DNA of 64,000 bases, taken from the NCBI GenBank assembly GCA_937863415.1, contig CALMFC010000014.1:164222-228221 (forward strand), given 5' to 3'. A program made the translations under genes and the position numbers. Positions 50,359-58,453 of this stretch are shown in pieces. Below the pieces are notes generated by a model. It was not told the origin of the DNA. It ran no database searches and worked only from the letters and a program-made list of their open reading frames with translations. The first letter of the stretch is position 1; every line of letters starts with the position of its first letter. The DNA comes from an uncultured bacterium. Lineage in GTDB: Bacteria; Patescibacteriota; Saccharimonadia; Saccharimonadales; Saccharimonadaceae.

Positions 50359-50937
50359 ATGATTCCTGAATATTTCGCGATTATTGGTGCTGTTATTGCC
50401 TCATTTGGAGGTCTATACTATCTATACGAAACAATCGTTGGCAAATCTAAACCCAATCGCGTTAGTTGGTTGCTTTGGGGTGTTATGCCGATGATTATAT
50501 TTGTCGCACAACGCGTCCAGGGAGTCGAGGGCCTGTCTTGGATAAGTTTTGCAGCCGGATTTACACCACTCTTGATTGTTGCCGCGTCGTTTCTTAACAA
50601 AAAAGCATACTGGAAATCAAAACCACTTGATTACATCCTAATGGTTGCCGCGCTGACTGGAGTTGCACTGTGGTTCATCACAAGTGACCCGAATATGGCA
50701 ATCCTATTGGTGTTAGTCGCTGACTTACTAGCGGGCATACCTACGATATTAAAATCAATCAAACACCCCGAAACAGAAAGTTGGATTGCGTATTTAATTA
50801 GCACGGTTGGGTTTGGTATCGGAATACTAGCGATCCATAGCTTTAACTTTGAACACGCTGCGTTCGTAATATATCTGTTTGCGATACAGCTCTTGCTGAC
50901 CCTACTAACAGTACGTGCAGTATTTAGAAGTAAATAA
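50359..50937 (+). CDS. Multi-span membrane protein, paralog B
   Basis: 192 residues, six or seven spans. Homologous to the gene at 32937-33506: NRVSWLLWGVMPMIIF and DLLAGIPTILKSIKHPETE match the other copy's motifs at the same places. The two half-motifs suggest an internal duplication, as in PQ-loop carriers; family not confirmed. Function unknown. Confidence 0.8.
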   Translation: MIPEYFAIIGAVIASFGGLYYLYETIVGKSKPNRVSWLLWGVMPMIIFVAQRVQGVEGLSWISFAAGFTPLLIVAASFLNKKAYWKSKPLDYILMVAALTGVALWFITSDPNMAILLVLVADLLAGIPTILKSIKHPETESWIAYLISTVGFGIGILAIHSFNFEHAAFVIYLFAIQLLLTLLTVRAVFRSK

Positions 50938-50938
50938 C

Positions 50939-51544
50939 TTACTGAGTTAGCTTGGCTTCACCTGCTAGAGTGGTAAGTGCGGTTTTGGCCGAAGATTCGT
51001 TAAACATAGTTGAATCTAACGGTTGAGTAAGTGTGAATGTGTATTGATTCATACCCTTATAAAACGTCAATTCAAAACGCTCAGTCTTTTGTAGTTCATC
51101 TTTCTTTATATAGAAAAACCCATCATTACCGTTAACTGCAACTTTAGTTACTGTGGTGTCATCATTAAATGCTTTGGTGGCATCGTCAATAAAATGCTGC
51201 TCTGCATAAATTGTAACTTCAGATTTAAAATTATTTGTTTCTGCGCTATCTCCCAGGCTAAATCGGCAAAACTGCGATTTGGTGTCACCCTGGCTAAATA
51301 TACGGCCAGAATTATAGGCGTCACCTAGATTGTTAGCGCTTGATCCCAACGCAGATACGATCTGGTCTTTGGTTAGCATATTGCAAGCACCATAATCTTC
51401 GGTTAGATCTGGTACTACAGCGGTAGGGTCGGCCTTCGTGTTCGTAGCCCAAGGGTTATTGTTGATAAACCATAAAGTTCCTATAGCGGCACCAACAACA
51501 ACGATGAATGCGACAATACTTAGAATAATAATCTTTTTTGACAT
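50939..51544 (-). CDS. Membrane-anchored extracellular protein, DUF3558-like
   Basis: 201 residues. N-terminal anchor or uncleaved signal at 4-27 (KIIILSIVAFIVVVGAAIG), then an extracellular domain. ACNMLTKDQIVSALG and FCRFSLG put two Cys and a leading C-x-x-L-T pattern where actinobacterial DUF3558 lipoproteins have theirs; that likeness is by eye and tentative. AAGGAA ribosome binding site. Ends 1 nt after the converging paralog B gene. Confidence 0.7.
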   Translation of the reverse strand: MSKKIIILSIVAFIVVVGAAIGTLWFINNNPWATNTKADPTAVVPDLTEDYGACNMLTKDQIVSALGSSANNLGDAYNSGRIFSQGDTKSQFCRFSLGDSAETNNFKSEVTIYAEQHFIDDATKAFNDDTTVTKVAVNGNDGFFYIKKDELQKTERFELTFYKGMNQYTFTLTQPLDSTMFNESSAKTALTTLAGEAKLTQ

Positions 51545-51607
51545 CTAAAATATTCCTTATTTATACATTTAGTGTATAGGTATTTGATAGCGTAAGCAAT
51601 ATGATAC

Positions 51608-51616
51608 TGGTATACT
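51608..51616 (+). promoter_or_regulatory. Promoter of FMN reductase gene
   Basis: Extended -10 TGGTATACT with TATACT at 51611-51616. Start near 51623 leaves a 17-nt leader carrying AGGGGAG, an intermediate case between leaderless and leadered genes. Confidence 0.7.
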
Positions 51617-51639
51617 GTGAACCAGACAGGGGAGCCACA

Positions 51640-52203
51640 ATGAATGAATCATTAACTATTGCTGTTATCGCCGGAACTACCAGAGACCAGCGCAAATCCA
51701 TTCGTGCCGCCAGATACATCGCTGAATTCGGCACAGGATTACCAAATGTTCAAATTATTTTCGTTGATCCCAAAGATTTTGACTTTCCAACCGACGGAAT
51801 CGATACCGAAGGTAAAGACCCTCGCTACAGCAACATAACCGCCCGCGCAGACGCATTCTTTATTGTTACACCCGAATACAACCATAGCTTCCCCGGCAGT
51901 CTAAAACGCATGCTAGATAGTGAATATGAAAACTATTTCCACAAACCAGTTGCAATCGCCGGAGCAAGCAGTGGTAACTGGGGTGGTGTGCGTGCTGTCG
52001 AAGCTTTGTCACTATCAGTGCGTAAAATGGGGTTAGTGAGCGTGCGAGCAAATGTCTATTTCCCATATATCCAAGATTTATTCGACGAACGTAATCAACC
52101 AGTGCAAAGTAAAAAAAGCCAAATTGATAAAAATATTCAAAACGCCTATAACGAACTAATCTGGATGGCGCGTGCCCTAAAGCATGGTCGGACACACCTG
52201 TAG
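51640..52203 (+). CDS. NADPH-dependent FMN reductase family protein
   Basis: Flavodoxin-fold enzyme that reduces FMN or quinone/azo substrates with NAD(P)H. IAVIAGTTRDQRKSIRAARY at the start binds the FMN phosphate. TPEYNHSFPGSLKRMLD and AGASSGNWGGVRAVE are the other flavin-binding loops. I start it at ATG 51640 after AGGGGAG, because the ATG at 51601 lies upstream of the -10 box. 187 residues. Followed closely by the glycosylase gene. Confidence 0.92.
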   Translation: MNESLTIAVIAGTTRDQRKSIRAARYIAEFGTGLPNVQIIFVDPKDFDFPTDGIDTEGKDPRYSNITARADAFFIVTPEYNHSFPGSLKRMLDSEYENYFHKPVAIAGASSGNWGGVRAVEALSLSVRKMGLVSVRANVYFPYIQDLFDERNQPVQSKKSQIDKNIQNAYNELIWMARALKHGRTHL

Positions 52204-52213
52204 CCTTAGTTAG

Positions 52214-52801
52214 ATGAACAAAATTAATCCAAATAATTTAAACTTTTTAAATGACGACGTCAATACAGTCGCCAAGGCGATGCTGGGTTGCGAACTAGAA
52301 CGAATTATAAAAGGTAAAATCATCAAGGTACGCATCGTTGAAACCGAAAGTTACGACCAGGACGACCTAGCTAGCCACGCGTTTGGCGGCAAAACTAAAC
52401 GAAACAGTGTAATGTATGGCGATTTTGGGCATCTATATGTCTATTTTACATATGGAATGCACTATTGTTGCAACATTGTGACGGGTAACGCAGGCTATGG
52501 ATCGGGAGTATTAATACGAGCAGTCGAACCATTAATTGGCGAATCAATTATGGACGCAAACAGGAAGGGTATCGGTGGATTGAATGTATCAAATGGCCCA
52601 GCTAAACTATGCCAAGCGCTAGATATTGACATGCGAATGAGTGGACACGATTTAACGACTAATCCATTCAGATTAATCCCTAAATTACACTTACCCGAAT
52701 CAGAAATCATCACTACTACTAGGATAGGGATTAGCAAAGCAAAAGATTCGCTGAGGAGGTTCTACATCAAGGGTAACGCCTATGTGTCCAAACCTTGGTA
52801 A
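52214..52801 (+). CDS. 3-methyladenine DNA glycosylase (AAG/Mpg family)
   Basis: Base-excision repair enzyme that removes alkylated purines. The catalytic Glu45 and Tyr47 in RIVETESYDQDD, His55 in ASHAFGG, and GHLYVYFTYGMHYCCNIV are all present. 195 residues is normal. Starts 10 nt after the FMN reductase stop and is probably co-transcribed. Confidence 0.95.
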   Translation: MNKINPNNLNFLNDDVNTVAKAMLGCELERIIKGKIIKVRIVETESYDQDDLASHAFGGKTKRNSVMYGDFGHLYVYFTYGMHYCCNIVTGNAGYGSGVLIRAVEPLIGESIMDANRKGIGGLNVSNGPAKLCQALDIDMRMSGHDLTTNPFRLIPKLHLPESEIITTTRIGISKAKDSLRRFYIKGNAYVSKPW

Positions 52802-52825
52802 CTAGCGTAACGAGCCCGAAACAGT

Positions 52826-52831
52826 TAAAAT
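52826..52831 (+). promoter_or_regulatory. Possible tgt -10 box
   Basis: TAAAAT at 52826-52831, 9 nt before the GTG start. Weak but at the leaderless spacing seen elsewhere in the window. Confidence 0.4.
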
Positions 52832-52840
52832 AGCTCAGTT

Positions 52841-54058
52841 GTGACCAATAAACAATTTTCATTCATTGTTACGTCTAGCTTGGGCGGCGAATCACTTGCC
52901 CGAACAGGAATAATTCATACTCCGCACGGTGATATTAAAACTCCAGCTTTTATTGTCGTGGGCACAAAAGCCGCTGTCAAAGCCATGGTCCCAGAGCAAG
53001 TAAAGGCAGTTCATGCCCAAGCAGTCCTAGCCAACGCCTACCATTTGTATCTGCAGCCCGGCCATAAACTAATCGAAAATGCCGGCGGACTTGCTAAATT
53101 TATGAACTGGAACGGCCCAACGTTTACAGATTCGGGCGGCTTTCAGGTTTTGTCACTCGGTAGTGGCTATAAAAAGGTGTTAGATATGAATGGTGTCATG
53201 AACGCAAATGATGCAATCGCTCCCGAAAAAACACGTCGCGCTTTCGTTGATAACGACGGAGTAAACTTTAAATCCCACTTAGACGGCAGTATGCATCGAT
53301 TTACTCCCGAACACTCGATGCAGGTTCAGTACTCAATTGGAGCCGATATTATTTTCGCATTCGACGAGTTAACATCGCTTCACGACAGTTATGAATACCA
53401 AAAACAGTCCCTGAACGAGCGCACCCACCCGTGGGCTAGACGCAGCCTAGATGAGATTAAGCGACTGCGTAAACTAGACGAAACCAAACCGTACCAAGCA
53501 TTATTTGGCGTGCTACAGGGCGCAAATTTCCAGGATTTACGTGAATATACGGCTGAATTCATGTCAGAACTGCCGTTTGACGGATATGGAATTGGCGGTG
53601 CTCTTGAAAAGTCGCGCTTGGGTGAAATTATTAGATGGGTTAACCAGATTCTACCTGCCGATAAACCTAAACATTTACTCGGAATTAGTGAGCCAGATGA
53701 TATTTTTGTCGCTATCGAACAGGGGATTGATACGTTCGATTGCGTGTCGCCAACACGTGTAGCTCGTAACGGAGCCGCTTACACTTATAATGGTCGAGTA
53801 AACATTAAGTCAGCAAAGTACCAGCAAGATTTTACTCCGGTTGTGCAGTCCTGCGAGTGTTACACCTGTCAAAACTACACAAAAGCATATATTCAACACT
53901 TGCTTCGCGCCAAGGAAAGCTTAGCTGGAACGTTGCTATCGATTCATAACGAGCATTTCATCATTAAGTTAGTAGATGATATTAGAAACAGCATTAACGA
54001 TGGAAGCTTTTATGAACTTAAAAAGGCTTGGTTAGCAAGATATTATCATCGAACGTAA
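52841..54058 (+). CDS. tgt: tRNA-guanine transglycosylase
   Basis: Exchanges guanine 34 of certain tRNAs (including tRNA-Tyr, encoded here) for a queuosine precursor. Asp97 in FTDSGGFQV is the general base, Asp300 in DTFDCVSPTRVARNG the nucleophile. The zinc site is intact: Cys338, Cys340, Cys343 in CECYTC plus a later His in SIHNEH. 405 residues, GTG start. Its 3' end overlaps the converging hydrolase gene by 41 nt. No other queuosine gene is seen in the window. Confidence 0.95.
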   Translation: MTNKQFSFIVTSSLGGESLARTGIIHTPHGDIKTPAFIVVGTKAAVKAMVPEQVKAVHAQAVLANAYHLYLQPGHKLIENAGGLAKFMNWNGPTFTDSGGFQVLSLGSGYKKVLDMNGVMNANDAIAPEKTRRAFVDNDGVNFKSHLDGSMHRFTPEHSMQVQYSIGADIIFAFDELTSLHDSYEYQKQSLNERTHPWARRSLDEIKRLRKLDETKPYQALFGVLQGANFQDLREYTAEFMSELPFDGYGIGGALEKSRLGEIIRWVNQILPADKPKHLLGISEPDDIFVAIEQGIDTFDCVSPTRVARNGAAYTYNGRVNIKSAKYQQDFTPVVQSCECYTCQNYTKAYIQHLLRAKESLAGTLLSIHNEHFIIKLVDDIRNSINDGSFYELKKAWLARYYHRT

Positions 54059-55229
54059 AGTTATTATTTATCATAAGTGGGTCAAGTGGCGTAGCAGGTA
54101 TTAACGGATTATTAATTGTTTCATTAATTTGATTCATAGCTTCTGGTATTACTTGCGCATATTCAGTAGGGCTCATGCTTGGATTACCGTGATGAACTGT
54201 GTCCATATAAATAACCATGAACCTAAGATTAGCATCTAGTGCATATTGCCGTAACTTTGCTTCGCTCAAGTCGCTATTAACGACATAGTCCCTAGTACTA
54301 CTCGTCGGACGAATAAATACAATTATAGGTTTCGGCTTACCGGATTTGTCATCTTTGCCTAGCTTCATCATACTTTCCCTGACGTTCGAAGCAACAATAG
54401 TTGAATACTGAGAGTCCATTAGGTCAACCGATGCTTTGTCCGTTCGAGATATCATTTCATTTATAACTTCCGCACTGGTATCAATAAATTTAGTAAAGTT
54501 AAATGGTAAAAACGGAACTGTTTTATTAATGTCTGGTCCCACGTATTGTTTGGTCCTGACTGCCATTTCGGCAATATACCTAGCTGTTCGACTATATGAA
54601 AGTGCTGGAATGCCAGAGAATGTTAATAGTAACCGCCCGCTGGCACGCTGTTCGGGGCGGACCGACTCTAAATCAGCTGGAGTATTTTCAAGAATTATGT
54701 ACTTCGTATGTAGATCGGATTTATCATTTTGTACCTTTACGGCCATCTCGAGCGACACAATTCCTGCCAAACTACTGCCGAAAAAGTTAATCTCATTTAC
54801 TCCCTTTTTTTTAGCTTTTTCAATTACATCATCTCCTAAGCTTTCGCTATCAATCGTTCGATTGTCATAGACATCTGCATAGATATTGCCGTATTCTGAA
54901 AAGCCAGATAATGTCCTAGCGGCTGCACGCGCATCGTTCATTCCAAACCCCGCTGCAACGTTAACTACAACGTCCTGATATGCCTTATCGGTACTGGACT
55001 TGGTTTGAGTAACATATTGCGTAGATTGGCTTGCTTCAATTTGCGCCATCAACGGGTCCATGACCAAACAAAGAGCAAGGCCTGCCGCACCCATACTTCG
55101 CCACCTCATTTTTGGATGTATTTGTAACTTCTCGCCAGGCGCAAACTTGGGTTCAATAATTTGCCCGTGTTTCGAATTACGATTTGGATTAAAATAAGGG
55201 CCAGATAGCCCCTCTGTGTTTTTTCTCAT
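54018..55229 (-). CDS. Exported alpha/beta-hydrolase-like protein
   Basis: 403 residues. A basic N-terminus of about 40 residues precedes one hydrophobic segment at about 46-63 (MGAAGLALCLVMDPLMA), which could be a signal anchor. INFFGSSLAGIVSLEMA at about 147-163 is a nucleophile elbow (G-x-S-x-A-G), and HHGNPS near the C-terminus could hold the catalytic His. This fits an alpha/beta-hydrolase acting outside the membrane. -10 TATAAT (plus 55237-55242) is 7 nt before ATG: leaderless. Overlaps tgt tail to tail. Confidence 0.75.
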   Translation of the reverse strand: MRKNTEGLSGPYFNPNRNSKHGQIIEPKFAPGEKLQIHPKMRWRSMGAAGLALCLVMDPLMAQIEASQSTQYVTQTKSSTDKAYQDVVVNVAAGFGMNDARAAARTLSGFSEYGNIYADVYDNRTIDSESLGDDVIEKAKKKGVNEINFFGSSLAGIVSLEMAVKVQNDKSDLHTKYIILENTPADLESVRPEQRASGRLLLTFSGIPALSYSRTARYIAEMAVRTKQYVGPDINKTVPFLPFNFTKFIDTSAEVINEMISRTDKASVDLMDSQYSTIVASNVRESMMKLGKDDKSGKPKPIIVFIRPTSSTRDYVVNSDLSEAKLRQYALDANLRFMVIYMDTVHHGNPSMSPTEYAQVIPEAMNQINETINNPLIPATPLDPLMINNNFTFDDNILLTKPF

Positions 55230-55236
55230 TAAACTA

Positions 55237-55242
55237 ATTATA
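55237..55242 (-). promoter_or_regulatory. Promoter of the hydrolase gene (leaderless)
   Basis: Consensus TATAAT on the minus strand, 7 nt before the start codon at 55229. Confidence 0.7.
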
Positions 55243-55288
55243 CATCAAATTCATAACGGGGGCATTTCTATTTATTTCGTCATACATT

Positions 55289-55297
55289 TGCTATAAT
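55289..55297 (+). promoter_or_regulatory. Promoter of the P-loop kinase gene (leaderless)
   Basis: Extended -10 TGCTATAAT with TATAAT at 55292-55297. The ATG at 55296 lies inside this box, so the usable start is ATG 55305, 7 nt after it. Confidence 0.75.
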
Positions 55298-55304
55298 GTC
55301 ATTT

Positions 55305-55895
55305 ATGAGAACCCTTAGTCTTAATAAACCACATTTAATTGTGATGGTGGGAATTCCAGGTGCGGGTAAGAGCTTTTTCGCAGAGCACTTTGCTCAGACA
55401 TTTAATGCACCGATTGTTAGCTACGATCAAATTAGGTCACAACTCTATAACAATCCAACTTTTACAGACGATGAGCAAGAGATTGTTGGTCGCATCGCTA
55501 ACCACATGCTGCAAGAGTTGTTTAAATCAGAACGTACTATTTTATATGAAGGACCATCAGACCTGCGCACCGAGCGATCGGCTATTTCTAAATTAGCGCG
55601 AGATGCCGGCTACGAAACTTTGTTTATTTGGGTTCAAACTGAATCTTCATCTGCTAAGTCTCGTGCTATCAAGGCCAAAAACGACAAAATCTCAAACGCA
55701 GACGAATTTAACGCCAAAATCAAAAGATTTAGCGCTCCACACCAAACCGAACATGCTGTAGTTATTAGTGGCAAACACACATACGCCAGTCAACTCAAGA
55801 TTGTACTAAAACGATTAGTGGAGCCCCGTGCATCACTAGCTGGCACACCAACAACCGAAAGACCACCTAATCACCGTAACTTTCTAATTCGATAA
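55305..55895 (+). CDS. P-loop kinase (AAA_33/zeta-toxin-like fold)
   Basis: Small ATP-binding kinase-like protein. Walker A GIPGAGKS is at residues 16-23 with the start taken at 55305. ILYEGPSDLRTERSAISKLA gives the Walker B-like strand and R-rich lid region, and ETLFIWVQTESSSAKSRA follows the pattern of polynucleotide-kinase-like nucleotide kinases. 196 residues. The substrate is unknown. The next gene starts 9 nt after its stop. Confidence 0.85.
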   Translation: MRTLSLNKPHLIVMVGIPGAGKSFFAEHFAQTFNAPIVSYDQIRSQLYNNPTFTDDEQEIVGRIANHMLQELFKSERTILYEGPSDLRTERSAISKLARDAGYETLFIWVQTESSSAKSRAIKAKNDKISNADEFNAKIKRFSAPHQTEHAVVISGKHTYASQLKIVLKRLVEPRASLAGTPTTERPPNHRNFLIR

Positions 55896-55904
55896 GGATA
55901 ATTA

Positions 55905-56600
55905 ATGCCAGTTATACACGACGATGAGTTCGGTAAAATAACCATCCGTCGCAGCGCACGTGCTACACAGGTGCGTATTCGTGTGGCGCCAGACGGCACC
56001 CTGCGGGCTTCATTACCGCTATATGCACCATTACTACTGGTCAAGAAATTACTCAAAACTTCACGTGCTGAAATTCGTGACATATTGTCACAATCAAAAC
56101 CAACGGAACAATATAGCGACGGTATGCAAATCGGCAAAAGCCATAGTTTAATCGTCAAAAGAATTTCGGGCAATCAACCCAAAGTTTCCCGACATGGTCA
56201 ACAAATCCTGGCGCAACTGCCAGTTGGCGTTGATCTAAACAGCTCCGAAATATCTAGGCTAGTTCGTGACGCCATAATTGCCGCACTGCGCATTGAAGCG
56301 AAAAGTTATTTACCGAAACGTCTGTCATTTCTGGCGCAGAAATATGGTCTAAATTATACAAATGTTAGGTTTTCTCATGCCAGTGGCAGGTGGGGGAGTT
56401 GCAGTAGTAACGGCACTATCAGTCTAAATATTGCACTTATGAAGCTACCTTTCGAATTAATTGATTATGTGATTATTCATGAACTTTGTCATACCAAACA
56501 GATGAATCACAGCACAGAATTCTGGAATTTGGTCGAGATGGCAGATCCAGACTACAAAACCCATCGCCGGCGAATGAAAAGCGAAACACCAACCATTTAA
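55905..56600 (+). CDS. YgjP/SprT-like zinc metalloprotease (DUF45)
   Basis: 231 residues. The gluzincin-like site HELCH at residues 192-196 with His202 six residues later and the WGSCSSNGTISLN string are diagnostic of the YgjP family. Members are soluble metal-dependent hydrolases of poorly known substrate. AAGGA ribosome binding site in the short gap after the kinase gene, so the two form an operon. Confidence 0.9.
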   Translation: MPVIHDDEFGKITIRRSARATQVRIRVAPDGTLRASLPLYAPLLLVKKLLKTSRAEIRDILSQSKPTEQYSDGMQIGKSHSLIVKRISGNQPKVSRHGQQILAQLPVGVDLNSSEISRLVRDAIIAALRIEAKSYLPKRLSFLAQKYGLNYTNVRFSHASGRWGSCSSNGTISLNIALMKLPFELIDYVIIHELCHTKQMNHSTEFWNLVEMADPDYKTHRRRMKSETPTI

Positions 56601-56760
56601 TGTGTGGGTTGACTTGGGGTTCGTACTGTTTGTTCAGAGAGACTGTGAAATCCGAAGTGTACCTGAGGATTTCAGCCGAACGCTTATCCAAAGCTCCTGT
56701 GGAGCTATGGATAAAAAGAGTGCTCGATGAACGAATAGTGCGAGACCCAAGTCAAGCATA
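56601..56760. ncRNA. Candidate structured RNA with a four-way junction
   Basis: Between the YgjP gene and the sensor kinase, four helices nest without conflict. P1: TTGACTTGGG (56609-56618) with CCCAAGTCAA (56746-56755). P2: GTTCG (56619-56623) with CGAAC (56677-56681), containing an 8-bp hairpin TGAAATCC/GGATTTCA (56646-56674). P3: TTATCCA-A-AGCTCC with GGAGCT-A-TGGATAA (56684-56714). P4: CTCG/CGAG (56723-56744). P1 and P2 are contiguous. No known RNA family is recognised; strand and promoter are unclear. Confidence 0.5.
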
Positions 56761-56793
56761 TGAAAAATACTAGAGATTTGCGTCAATTTCCTA

Positions 56794-56799
56794 TACAAT
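56794..56799 (+). promoter_or_regulatory. Sensor kinase promoter (leaderless)
   Basis: TACAAT at 56794-56799 (also readable as TATACA two bases earlier); ATG at 56809 is 9 nt later. Confidence 0.6.
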
Positions 56800-56808
56800 A
56801 AGCACAAG

Positions 56809-58449
56809 ATGTATAAGGGTGGATCCAGTTATACTCCACGTTCAGCCAAAATAATTCGTTACGCCGGCTTGTTCGTACCAATTATCCTAGTTATTTATGG
56901 GGTGTTCATTCAATTTGGGTTTATTCACACCGATCACTTGATTGATAATGCTGGCTTTATTTGGATATCGTTTTGGTGGTTATATGTTAGTGTTTTGCAG
57001 TTCCTACGACCCAGTCGAAATGCACAAGATTCAATGCTTCGTCTGGTCGCCTACCACTTACTAGCTGGTGCGTACTTAATATTTATTTCGGGCATTGCAT
57101 CGCCATTTGTTGCCTGCTGGCTACTATTAATGCTGGCTTCATATACGTATTTTGGTAAACGCGGGTTACAACTAAGTGTAATCGGATTTGTATTAGTAGC
57201 TCTGGTTGACATTGCCATGTGGGGTCACATCAACCCTAGCGTAATAACATTCGACCTACTAGCCCTAACTGCCATTTTGATAACAGGTGTTGTAACTCTA
57301 GGTATATCTGAATCACAAAAAGTTTCGAGAGGCGAACTCAGTAAAAGTAAAGCCAAAGAGTCATTAGAACGAGACAGGATTCTAACGATAGTAAACAATC
57401 TGTCTGACGCAGTGTTAAGCACCGACAAAGAAGGCGTTATTACCGTATATAACGCTGCGTGTTTGAATTTACTAGACACAAATGAAGGTCTAAATGGCAA
57501 AAAAATAAATGATGTATTACCACTAACCGACAAGGAAGGTAATAAAGTTGACATATATAACGAATTTCATGACGCCAAAGGCATGGTCAAGCGCGACGAT
57601 TTGTTTTACGCGTTTGATGACAAAGAAGTAATTAGACTAGAAATAACTTTTTCACCAATTCGCAGTAGTTATAGTCGAAGCAAAAAGGCTGAAACCCATG
57701 ATGGCTATATAGCAATACTTAGTGACGTTACTAAATCCAAGAGTTTAGAAGAAGAACGAGATGAGTTTATTAGCGTAGTTAGTCATGAACTACGTACCCC
57801 AATTACAATCGCCGAAGGAACAATATCAAACGTTCAAGTAATGATGGATCACCCTGACATAACACCAAAAATGTTAAAAGATTCAATCGACACTGCTCAT
57901 GACCAAATCATGTTCTTGGCAAAAATGGTTAACGATCTGGGTACTTTATCGCGCGCAGAACGCGGAGTGGCTGACACCGCCGAGGATATAGACGTCAAAG
58001 AACTGGCTGCTAAATTACTAGATCTATACACCGACGAAGCCAAAGAGAAGAAACTACACCTAAATCTGGATTTGGGGCCAAAGGTTGGTGTCGTTCACAC
58101 TAGTCGACTATACATTGAAGAGCTGCTACAAAATTTGATTACCAATGCCATCAAATACACCAAAAAAGGAAGCGTAACGATTATCATCAAACAAAAAGCT
58201 AACAAAATCACCTTTGCGGTCAAAGACACAGGCATCGGAATCAGCAAGTCAGATCAATCGAAGGTATTTGGCAAGTTTTATCGCAGTGAGGATTATAGAA
58301 CTCGCGAAACAGGTGGCACCGGACTAGGACTTTATGTCGCCAGTAAATTAGCCTCAAAAATAGGCGTCAAAATTGAACTAGTAAGTCGTTTGAATTTTGG
58401 ATCGACATTTAGTTTTGTGATCCCAGCAAAAGAAAAAGAGAAGAAATAA
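56809..58449 (+). CDS. Membrane sensor histidine kinase
   Basis: 546 residues. Six hydrophobic segments between about 14 and 160 form a membrane sensor. A PAS domain (about 190-310) follows, then HisKA with the phospho-acceptor His326 in VSHELRTPIT, and HATPase_c with the N box NLITNAIKYT, G1 DTGIGIS and G2 GGTGLGLYVA. All catalytic motifs are intact. No response regulator gene is next to it, so its partner must be elsewhere. Leaderless promoter. Confidence 0.94.
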   Translation: MYKGGSSYTPRSAKIIRYAGLFVPIILVIYGVFIQFGFIHTDHLIDNAGFIWISFWWLYVSVLQFLRPSRNAQDSMLRLVAYHLLAGAYLIFISGIASPFVACWLLLMLASYTYFGKRGLQLSVIGFVLVALVDIAMWGHINPSVITFDLLALTAILITGVVTLGISESQKVSRGELSKSKAKESLERDRILTIVNNLSDAVLSTDKEGVITVYNAACLNLLDTNEGLNGKKINDVLPLTDKEGNKVDIYNEFHDAKGMVKRDDLFYAFDDKEVIRLEITFSPIRSSYSRSKKAETHDGYIAILSDVTKSKSLEEERDEFISVVSHELRTPITIAEGTISNVQVMMDHPDITPKMLKDSIDTAHDQIMFLAKMVNDLGTLSRAERGVADTAEDIDVKELAAKLLDLYTDEAKEKKLHLNLDLGPKVGVVHTSRLYIEELLQNLITNAIKYTKKGSVTIIIKQKANKITFAVKDTGIGISKSDQSKVFGKFYRSEDYRTRETGGTGLGLYVASKLASKIGVKIELVSRLNFGSTFSFVIPAKEKEKK

Positions 58450-58453
58450 CTAG

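Noticed and set aside
55296..55304. P-loop kinase start at ATG 55296
   Set aside because: That ATG is part of the consensus -10 box TATAAT (55292-55297); ATG 55305 lies 7 nt after it, as in the other leaderless genes.
56486..56773. Open frame of 95 codons over the end of the YgjP gene and the gap after it
   Set aside because: First third is the YgjP coding region in another frame and the rest covers the nested inverted repeats; no ribosome binding site. The structured RNA explanation fits better.
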